Assembly (NCBI GenBank): GCA_905203045.1
Contig: CAJKUH010000003.1
Location: 1-64,000, forward strand
DNA length: 64,000 nucleotides
Reading direction: 5' to 3'
Origin: an uncultured Eggerthella sp.
GTDB lineage: Bacteria; Actinomycetota; Coriobacteriia; Coriobacteriales; Eggerthellaceae
How positions within the stretch are numbered: the stretch's first letter is position 1; each line of letters begins with the position of its first letter. A model generated the notes under the pieces. It had not been told where the DNA came from. It did no database searches and worked only from the letters and a program-made list of their open reading frames with translations. A program made the position numbers and the translations under genes. Below are positions 46,807-53,268 of this stretch, piece after piece.

Positions 46807-49284
46807 ATGAACGCACGAATTGAAAGCATGAGCCACGGCGATGGCAAGGTGTACCTCCAGATGGTGCTCGATCGCCTGCACCCTGATGCCGAGGTGCTAC
46901 TTGATGCGCGCCTGAAGGACGGTGCGAAGATTCCCGCGCACCTGTTTCCCTTCAATCCGCTCGAGGAGACATCGCAGGCGAACTATGTGGTAGTGCTCCC
47001 TCATTTCGATGTGCGTGAAGTTGACCTGACGTTTCTGGAGTACTCGGGCGAGGGCTCTCCGCTCACGCAAAGCCGCCTTACGGTGGAATTGAACATGATG
47101 CGTTGGCGCACGCGCTTCAATGCGTTTGCGCACAACGAGCTTTTGGAGCAGATGTTCGACATCGAGCGTGAGTACTGCTCGGGCCGCATGAACGTGTACT
47201 TCACCGAAGCCATCGACGATGGCGACGAGATCGTGGTGAAGATGCTGGCCGATATGCTTCAGGTTGAAGGGTGCGACGTGATGGTCGACTTCACCGATGG
47301 CTTCGGCACGGAAATCGACCTGCCGGTTTATCCCTTGGTCGACGAAGTGGTTCCGCCGGTGAACTTCGGGGAAGGCGAGCGTTTGCGCATCGGGTTTTCC
47401 GTTCGCGTTGCGACGGCTGCCAAAGATTTCTGCGTGACGGTGTACGACGCCAACGAAAAGGTCCCGGGCGGGTTTGCCCATTTCTGCAACGAAACGTACC
47501 AGCCCCTTCGCGAATCGTTTGCCTATTGCGCGACGGATGCCTCGGTCGATCCGCGCTATGGCCGGTGGTTTGTGCGCCACTGCGAGACGTTGGCGGGGCT
47601 CGAGCAGCAGCGCTCCCATCCGTTTTCGCTGCAACCGCAGATAAGCTTGGTTATGCCCGTCTACCCAGGGGACGAATGCTACCTTGCTGCTGCCATGGCC
47701 GCTTTGGCTCAGCAGACCTACACCCGCTTTGAGCTTATCGTGGTTGACATGGGCGCCAACGAGCTCAGCCTTACCTCCGCCCTGCGGGAATGGGAAGGCG
47801 ACGATAGGGTGGTGCACTTAGTTCCCGAGTCGACGTTGGACGAGGCGGCGGCGCGCCTTACCGGCCTTCTGCAATCGAAAGGCGAGGCATGCGCGGTGCT
47901 CGATCCGAGCATCGCCTTGGCGCCAGAGGCCCTGTACGAATACGTGCGCCGCATCAACGAGGTTGCCGCCGAAGAGGGGCAAGACGATGTTGTCGGCGTG
48001 GGGCCATGCGATGTGGTGTACGCCAACCACGATTTCTTCGACCGCGACGGCAGCCTGCACAGCCCGCAGTTCAAGCCGGAGTTTTCGCCGGACCTTTTGT
48101 ATTCGTACAACTATGTGGGGCCGTTGGTGTTCCTTTCCCGCCAGGTCCTGGAGGCAGTGCAGAACTCCACGGGCTTTTCGTCTGAGTCGTTCGACTACGA
48201 CCTGGTGCTGAAGGCCACCGCGCGAGCCCAGCGCGTGGAGCGTATCGACAAAGTGCTGTACCACGTGCAGAACGCCGCCTCCATTTCGCCCGATGCCGAC
48301 CGCATCAGCGCGCGCCGCGAGGAAGAGGCGTTTCGCACGGGCCGCAAGGTCCTTGCCAACCACTTGCGCCGCAACGGTATCGATGCCCTGGTGCTTGCCG
48401 ATGTGTCCGATCGCCTGTACACCGTGCGTTACCGCATGCCCGAGGAGACGCCTACGCTTTCGGTGGTGGTACTTGCCGGCAACGATGCCGCCCTGCTCGA
48501 TTCGTGCCTTACCTCGCTTGAGCAGAGCGTCATGCCGCGTGACACGCCGGTGTATGTGGTGGTCAACCAGGAAACCTCGCGCGATGTGGCGGTGTACGGC
48601 CAACATCTGGTGCGCAAGAACCGTGCGAAGGTGATTGCCTATCAGGGGGCGAACAACCGTGCCGCCATGGTGAACCTGGGCTTTTCGCAGAGCACGTCCG
48701 ATTACGTGCTGGTGCTCGACGGCGATGTCGAGTTTGCCGAGCCGGAAGCGGTAAACGCGCTTTTGACCCATTGCATCCGCAAAGATGTGGGTGTGGTTGG
48801 CGCGAAAACCCTGTTCGCCGACGATACCATCCGCCATGCCGGCATGATGGTGGGTCCCTATGGCACCGCCTCGAGCATCGGCGTCAACTTGCCGCGCACT
48901 TCCCGTGGCTACTTGGGGCGCTTGTTGTGCGCCAGCAACGTTTCCGCGGTTTCGCTTTCGGTGATGATGGTCAAGCGCGCCGCCTATGATGAGGCGAAGG
49001 GCTTCGATGAGCGCTTCCAGGTGAGCAACTGCGAGGTCGATTTCTGCCTGAAGGTTGCCAAGGCAGGGTACTTCGTCGCCTACAACGGTGGGGTGGAAGC
49101 ATACCGCAAGGGCAGCGATCCCGATGGGCGTGCCTCGCTTACCAAAAAGCAGCTTTTGCGTGCAGAGCGAGAAAAGGCATTCCTGCACTATCGCTGGCCA
49201 CGTTTGTTCGTGGAGGGCGATCCGTACATGAGCTCGTGCCTGGACGCACGTGCGCCCTACTTCCTCTTGGCTCCTGCTCGATAG
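46807..49284 (+). CDS. Large glycosyltransferase with two GT2 domains, paralogue
   Basis: An 825-residue paralogue of the preceding enzyme with the same three-part layout. Domain 1 (about 280-510) has PQISLVMPVYPGDECYLAAA, FELIVVDMGANELSLTSALR and CDVVYANHDFFDRDGSLHSP with FKPEFSPDLLYSYNYVGPLV. Its DxD position reads ACAVLDPSIALAPEALYEYV, and the second acidic motif is ANHD rather than GDED. Domain 2 (about 555-790) keeps YVLVLDGDVEFAEPEAVNAL and DERFQVSNCEVDFCLKVAKA. So domain 2 is probably the catalytic one and domain 1 structural or altered. Start ATG is four bases after the previous stop; likely one operon with GtrA. Confidence 0.85.
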   Translation: MNARIESMSHGDGKVYLQMVLDRLHPDAEVLLDARLKDGAKIPAHLFPFNPLEETSQANYVVVLPHFDVREVDLTFLEYSGEGSPLTQSRLTVELNMMRWRTRFNAFAHNELLEQMFDIEREYCSGRMNVYFTEAIDDGDEIVVKMLADMLQVEGCDVMVDFTDGFGTEIDLPVYPLVDEVVPPVNFGEGERLRIGFSVRVATAAKDFCVTVYDANEKVPGGFAHFCNETYQPLRESFAYCATDASVDPRYGRWFVRHCETLAGLEQQRSHPFSLQPQISLVMPVYPGDECYLAAAMAALAQQTYTRFELIVVDMGANELSLTSALREWEGDDRVVHLVPESTLDEAAARLTGLLQSKGEACAVLDPSIALAPEALYEYVRRINEVAAEEGQDDVVGVGPCDVVYANHDFFDRDGSLHSPQFKPEFSPDLLYSYNYVGPLVFLSRQVLEAVQNSTGFSSESFDYDLVLKATARAQRVERIDKVLYHVQNAASISPDADRISARREEEAFRTGRKVLANHLRRNGIDALVLADVSDRLYTVRYRMPEETPTLSVVVLAGNDAALLDSCLTSLEQSVMPRDTPVYVVVNQETSRDVAVYGQHLVRKNRAKVIAYQGANNRAAMVNLGFSQSTSDYVLVLDGDVEFAEPEAVNALLTHCIRKDVGVVGAKTLFADDTIRHAGMMVGPYGTASSIGVNLPRTSRGYLGRLLCASNVSAVSLSVMMVKRAAYDEAKGFDERFQVSNCEVDFCLKVAKAGYFVAYNGGVEAYRKGSDPDGRASLTKKQLLRAEREKAFLHYRWPRLFVEGDPYMSSCLDARAPYFLLAPAR

Positions 49285-49438
49285 GTATTCCCCAGCACTA
49301 TTACTGGCTATTGGGTTTATGTATAAGCATAATCCCTGGACGGCTGTGGCATTTTTCTGTGCTCGGCCCGTGCTGCGGTATGGTAAGTGGGCTATTTTCT
49401 GTGTGGTCAGTCCGCACTAGGTATAAGGAAAACAACGA

Positions 49439-50179
49439 ATGATCAAGATCGAACATCTGAACAAGACCTACGTGTCGCGTCAGGGCGAAGAGCATGTTGC
49501 CCTTACTGACATCAACTTGGCCATCGAAGATGGTTCCGTTTTCGGCATCATCGGCCAATCAGGCGCCGGCAAGTCCACCCTTGTCCGCTGCATGAATCTG
49601 CTTGAGTGTCCCACCTCGGGCTCCATCATCATCGACGGGCGCGATATCACGACCCTTTCCGAAAAGGAGCTGCGCGAATTCCGCAGCTCGGTAAGCATGA
49701 TCTTCCAGAACTTCAGCCTGCTGCAGCAGCGCACGGTTCTGCGCAACGTCATGTTCCCGCTCGAGCTTCGCCATGCCGATAAGAAGGAAGCGGAAAAACG
49801 CGCGCGCGAGCTTCTGGAATTGGTTGGCTTGGCCGACAAGTGCGACAAGTATCCCAGCCAGCTTTCCGGCGGTCAGCAGCAGCGTGTTGCCATCGCCCGT
49901 GCGTTGGTGAACAATCCCTCTATCATGCTGTGCGACGAGGCCACCAGCGCGCTCGACTCGATGACCACCCATTCTATTCTGAAACTGCTCAAAGACATCA
50001 ACGAAGAGCTGGGCGTCACCATCGTGCTCATCACACATTCTTTGGCAGTTGCCGAGCTCATCTGCGACAACGTTGTGGTTATCGACCAGGGCAAGATCGT
50101 GGAAGAGGGCAAGACCGAAGACGTTTTCGCGAACCCGCAAAGCGATATTGCCAAGAAGCTGCTGGAGAAGAGGTTGTAA
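49439..50179 (+). CDS. ABC transporter ATP-binding protein, MetN-like
   Basis: ATPase of a methionine-type ABC importer. The 246-residue protein has Walker A GQSGAGKSTLVRCMNLLE, Q-loop SMIFQNFSLLQQRTVLRNV, signature LSGGQQQRVAIARALVNNP, Walker B IMLCDEATSALD and switch His in LITHSLA. It matches MetN in its ABC domain but ends after about 245 residues, lacking the C-terminal NIL methionine-sensing domain. Three bases separate it from the permease gene. No binding-protein gene (metQ) is near. Substrate assignment rests on resemblance to MetN. Confidence 0.85.
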   Translation: MIKIEHLNKTYVSRQGEEHVALTDINLAIEDGSVFGIIGQSGAGKSTLVRCMNLLECPTSGSIIIDGRDITTLSEKELREFRSSVSMIFQNFSLLQQRTVLRNVMFPLELRHADKKEAEKRARELLELVGLADKCDKYPSQLSGGQQQRVAIARALVNNPSIMLCDEATSALDSMTTHSILKLLKDINEELGVTIVLITHSLAVAELICDNVVVIDQGKIVEEGKTEDVFANPQSDIAKKLLEKRL

Positions 50180-50182
50180 TCA

Positions 50183-50860
50183 ATGGAATATTTGCAGACA
50201 TTCTTCGCCCAGTACGGTGCGCTTCTTGCTCAGGGCACGTGGGACACCATCGTAATGAGCTTGGTGTCCACGGTGTTGGCGTACGTTATCGGCATTCCGC
50301 TGGGTGTGTTCCTGGTGCTTACCGATCCGAAGAAGGGGCTTATGCCCCACAGGGCGGTTAACGCCGTTCTTGGCTGGATCGTCAACATTGGCCGCTCCAT
50401 CCCGTTCATTATCTTGTTGGTGGCTATCATCCCGTTCACGCGCTTGGTGGTGGGTACCTCGCTGGGCGTCCCCGGTGCAATCGTTCCGTTGGTTGTGTCG
50501 GCGGCACCGTTCGTTGGCCGTATGGTTGAACAGAGCTTGGCCGAGGTTGACGCGGGGCTGGTGGAAGCAGCGCAGTCGTTTGGTGCTTCTACCTGGCAGA
50601 TTGTGACGAAGGTGTTCCTGAGCGAAAGCCTGCCTTCTCTTATCAGGGGCTTTTCCATCGTGCTCATCACCTTGCTCGGTTACTCCGCAATGGCAGGTAC
50701 CGTTGGCGCCGGCGGCTTGGGCGACATCGCCATCCGCTACGGTTACCAGCGCTACATGGCCGATGTTATGGTGGCAACCATCGTTATCCTGATCATCTTG
50801 GTGCAGATCGTTCAGAGTGGCTGCGACTTCGCTGCTCGCAAGATCGATCGCAAAAAGTAA
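50183..50860 (+). CDS. ABC transporter permease, MetI-like
   Basis: Membrane subunit of the same importer. The 225-residue protein has about five membrane segments and the MetI-type pattern: TWDTIVMSLVSTVLAYVIGI, NIGRSIPFIILLVAIIPFTR and the cytoplasmic loop VDAGLVEAAQSFGASTWQIV, which contacts the ATPase, then ITLLGYSAMAGTVGAGGLGD. It is paired with the ATPase upstream and followed by a terminator, so this is a two-gene unit without its binding protein. Methionine as substrate is inferred from the family. Confidence 0.87.
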   Translation: MEYLQTFFAQYGALLAQGTWDTIVMSLVSTVLAYVIGIPLGVFLVLTDPKKGLMPHRAVNAVLGWIVNIGRSIPFIILLVAIIPFTRLVVGTSLGVPGAIVPLVVSAAPFVGRMVEQSLAEVDAGLVEAAQSFGASTWQIVTKVFLSESLPSLIRGFSIVLITLLGYSAMAGTVGAGGLGDIAIRYGYQRYMADVMVATIVILIILVQIVQSGCDFAARKIDRKK

Positions 50861-50877
50861 GGTGTTGCACTGCAAAA

Positions 50878-50903
50878 GACCCGCTTCGGCGGGGCTTTTT
50901 TTG
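50878..50903 (+). terminator. Terminator after the metNI-like pair
   Basis: CCCGC (50880-50884), TTCG tetraloop, GCGGG (50889-50893), then seven T. Short but stable. Confidence 0.88.
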
Positions 50904-50916
50904 TTTAAGGCCCCAA

Positions 50917-50949
50917 AACGTCCAAAAGGGACTGTCCCTTTTGGACGTT
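50917..50949. promoter_or_regulatory. 33-bp palindrome upstream of glnA
   Basis: AACGTCCAAAAGGGAC (50917-50932), one base, GTCCCTTTTGGACGTT (50934-50949): 16-bp arms, perfect, with no U-run beyond the arms. It stands about 70 bases before the glnA start, between the previous terminator and the glnA leader. Candidate operator or hairpin. Confidence 0.7.
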
Positions 50950-50964
50950 GGATGAAACCCATCC

Positions 50965-50983
50965 GTAACAGGCTGCTTGTTAC
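50965..50983. promoter_or_regulatory. Inverted repeat GTAACA-N7-TGTTAC upstream of glnA
   Basis: GTAACA (50965-50970), seven bases, TGTTAC (50978-50983), overlapping a TACAAT -10-like hexamer at 50981-50986. GTNAC elements are part of the actinobacterial GlnR box, and a GlnR-like regulator is encoded just after glnA. Candidate operator for nitrogen control. Confidence 0.5.
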
Positions 50984-51019
50984 AATGAAACAAACATAAG
51001 CAAGCAAGGAGGACAGGTT

Positions 51020-52363
51020 ATGACGAGCAGCCCTGACCAGGATTTCGTCCTTAAAACGATAAAGAGCCGCGACATCCACTTCGTGCGTTTTTGGTTCTGC
51101 GATGTGCTTGGGCACATGAAGTCGTTTGCGGTTATCCCCAGCGAATTGGAAAACGCTTTCGAAGAGGGCATGGGCTTCGATGGCAGTTGCATTCGCGGCT
51201 TTGCCTCTACCAGTGAATCGGACATGCTTGCCTATCCCGAGGCCTCCACGTTCCAAATTCTGCCGTGGCGCCCTGAGCGTAACGCGGTTGCCCGCATGTT
51301 CTGCTCCATCAAAACGCCCGAAGGCGAGTTCTTCGACGGCGATTCGCGCAATGTCTTGAAGCGCCAGGCCGCCAAGGCAGAGCAGCTGGGCTATGTGATG
51401 AACGTAGGCCCCGAGCTTGAGTACTACTACTTCAAGGACTCCACGGGCACCGAAGTGCTCGACCATGGCGGCTACTTCGACTTGACGTCGCTCGACATGG
51501 CAAGCGACTTGCGCCGCGACACCATCCTCACGTTGGAGAAGATGGGCATTCCCGTTGAGTACTCCCATCATGAAAACGGCCCTTCCCAGCAGGAAATCGA
51601 TTTGCGTTTCGCCGATGCACTGAACATGGCCGACAACGTCATGACCTACAAGATGGTTGTGAAGGAGATAGCCATGAAGCACGGCGTGTACGCTTCGTTC
51701 ATGCCGAAGCCCCTTTCGGATGCGCCCGGTTCGGGCATGCACATCCATCAGAGCCTGTTCGACGAAGAGGGGAACAACGCCTTCTTCGATGCGAACGACC
51801 CCGACGGCTACAACCTTTCCAAGGTGGCGAAGCACTACATCGCGGGCCTGCTGAAGTATGCGCCCGAGTTCAGCCTGCTCACCAACCCCAGCGTCAACTC
51901 CTACAAGCGCTTGGTTCCTGGCGGGGAAGCGCCCGTGCACATTTCGTGGGCACGCAACAACCGCTCTGCGTTGGTTCGCATTCCTGGCTACAAACCCAAC
52001 AAGGAAGAGGCGTGCCGCGTTGAGCTGCGCAGCCCCGATTCTGCTGCCAATCCATACCTGGCGTTCTCTGCCGTTCTGGCAGCGGGCCTCAAGGGCGTTG
52101 AAGAGGAGCTTGAGCTGTGTCCGCCCATGGAGGAAGACTCCGCCCATGTCCTTTCGCGCCAAGAGCTGCGTGCGCAGGGCTTTGGCGTTCTGCCCGACAC
52201 CCTAGGTGAAGCGGTGGAGCTGTTCGCCGAGTCCAAGTTGATGCGCGAAGTGCTGGGCGAGCATATCCACTCCTTCCTGGTGAAGGTGAAGCGTGAGGAA
52301 TGGAACGAGTACCAGCGCCAGGTTTCCCAGTGGGAACTTAATCGCTACCTGGGCGTACTGTAA
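51020..52363 (+). CDS. glnA: Glutamine synthetase, type I
   Basis: Assimilates ammonium by converting glutamate to glutamine with ATP; dodecameric and cytosolic. The 447-residue protein is of the shorter GSI-alpha type without the adenylylation loop. Seen in order: VRFWFCDVLGHMKSFAVIPS, GMGFDGSCIRGFA, VGPELEYYYF (metal-binding Glu), NGPSQQEIDLRFADALNMAD, SFMPKPLSDAPGSGMHIHQS (metal His), NPSVNSYKRLVPGGEAPVHI and SPDSAANPYLAFSAVL. AGGAGGACAGG sets the start. A GlnR-like regulator follows 12 bases downstream, so the pair is likely one nitrogen-regulated unit. Confidence 0.95.
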   Translation: MTSSPDQDFVLKTIKSRDIHFVRFWFCDVLGHMKSFAVIPSELENAFEEGMGFDGSCIRGFASTSESDMLAYPEASTFQILPWRPERNAVARMFCSIKTPEGEFFDGDSRNVLKRQAAKAEQLGYVMNVGPELEYYYFKDSTGTEVLDHGGYFDLTSLDMASDLRRDTILTLEKMGIPVEYSHHENGPSQQEIDLRFADALNMADNVMTYKMVVKEIAMKHGVYASFMPKPLSDAPGSGMHIHQSLFDEEGNNAFFDANDPDGYNLSKVAKHYIAGLLKYAPEFSLLTNPSVNSYKRLVPGGEAPVHISWARNNRSALVRIPGYKPNKEEACRVELRSPDSAANPYLAFSAVLAAGLKGVEEELELCPPMEEDSAHVLSRQELRAQGFGVLPDTLGEAVELFAESKLMREVLGEHIHSFLVKVKREEWNEYQRQVSQWELNRYLGVL

Positions 52364-52375
52364 ACGGAGGACATC

Positions 52376-53050
52376 ATGCAACAGAGGAAGAACGTTATTT
52401 TCATTGCGGACAGCCTCGACAATGCGCATAAGTTCCAGGCGGTCCTTTCGAGCCTCGACGTCGATGTGGCGGCGGGCTCTTCTATGCAGTTTAAGAAGCT
52501 TTTGGCCGACAACCCCTCATATGACCTGGTCATTTACGAGGCAACGGCCGAATCGGCGCAAACGCTGGTTGCCGTCGAGCAGGCGCTTATCGACGACGGC
52601 GGCGTGCCTATGCTCATCATCGTGAAGGAAGACATGCTGTCGGGGTTCCGCCTGCCGGTTCAGATCAATTGCGATTTCGTGGTTCACGGGGCAAGTTCCG
52701 AAGAATGCGCGCTGCGTATCCGTCAGCTTCTGTGGCCGGGCAACGAAAGCTCCACAAACGATTTCATCTCGATTGACGGTATGACCATCAACCTGGCAAC
52801 GTATCAGGTTGCCGTAAACGGCGAGCCTATCGACTTCACGTATCTGGAGTACGCGCTTTTGGCGTTCTTGGTAACGCACCCGGGGCGTACCTATTCGCGT
52901 GATGCGCTGCTGCGTCGTGTGTGGGGCTTCGATTACTTTGGCGGCTCCCGTACTGTTGATGTTCATGTTCGTCGCGTTCGCGCCAAGCTGGGGCCTGAGC
53001 TTTCGCAGCATTTGGAAACCGTGCGCGGCGTGGGCTACCTCTGGAACTAG
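52376..53050 (+). CDS. OmpR-type regulator with atypical receiver, GlnR-like
   Basis: A 224-residue transcription factor: N-terminal receiver-like domain (about 1-120) and C-terminal winged helix (about 130-224). The DNA-binding half is typical OmpR/PhoB: ISIDGMTINLATYQVAVNGE, FTYLEYALLAFLVTHPGRTY, SRDALLRRVWGFDYFGGSRT and VDVHVRRVRAKLGP then VRGVGY. In the receiver the phosphorylation-site Asp is replaced by Glu55 (DLVIYEAT), so ordinary phosphotransfer is unlikely, as in GlnR of actinomycetes. No histidine kinase adjoins. Position right after glnA supports a nitrogen-regulator role; that assignment is inference. Confidence 0.75.
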   Translation: MQQRKNVIFIADSLDNAHKFQAVLSSLDVDVAAGSSMQFKKLLADNPSYDLVIYEATAESAQTLVAVEQALIDDGGVPMLIIVKEDMLSGFRLPVQINCDFVVHGASSEECALRIRQLLWPGNESSTNDFISIDGMTINLATYQVAVNGEPIDFTYLEYALLAFLVTHPGRTYSRDALLRRVWGFDYFGGSRTVDVHVRRVRAKLGPELSQHLETVRGVGYLWN

Positions 53051-53054
53051 GTGG

Positions 53055-53165
53055 TTGCGCTGATCTGCCGATCAGCGCAATGCTCGTTTGAGGCGTGGTG
53101 ACGCTGCGCAACGTTCTGATGGCGCAGCTGGCACTTCAAGCAGGCTTGCTGGCACATGACCGGAT
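53055..53165 (+). repeat. Structured terminator-linked repeat, copy 3 (shortened)
   Basis: A perfect 10-bp hairpin TTGCGCTGAT/ATCAGCGCAA (53055-53080) is followed by CGTTTGAGGCGTGGTGACGC and TGCGC (53085-53109), TTCTGATGGCGCAGCTGG, CTTCAA and a tail GGCTTGCTGGCACATGACC that resembles the end of copy 2. The partner strand of the long stem is missing, so this copy looks internally deleted. Confidence 0.65.
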
Positions 53166-53201
53166 CTGCTCCTTAAGGGAGATTTCCTCTTGCTCTTTCT
53201 T

Positions 53202-53224
53202 TGCACCCTTCGGGGTGCATTTTT
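53202..53224 (+). terminator. Terminator before polA
   Basis: TGCACCC (53202-53208), four-base loop, GGGTGCA (53213-53219), then five T. It ends the glnA-regulator unit (through the repeat) upstream of the polA promoter. Confidence 0.88.
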
Positions 53225-53233
53225 CGTTCGCGG

Positions 53234-53239
53234 TATAAT
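53234..53239 (+). promoter_or_regulatory. -10 element of polA
   Basis: TATAAT exactly, 30 bases before the polA ATG. The -35 position is occupied by the terminator's distal arm and is not consensus, so this may be an extended or activated promoter. Confidence 0.6.
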
Positions 53240-53268
53240 TGCAGGGTTCGAATACGAGAGGAATTCCC

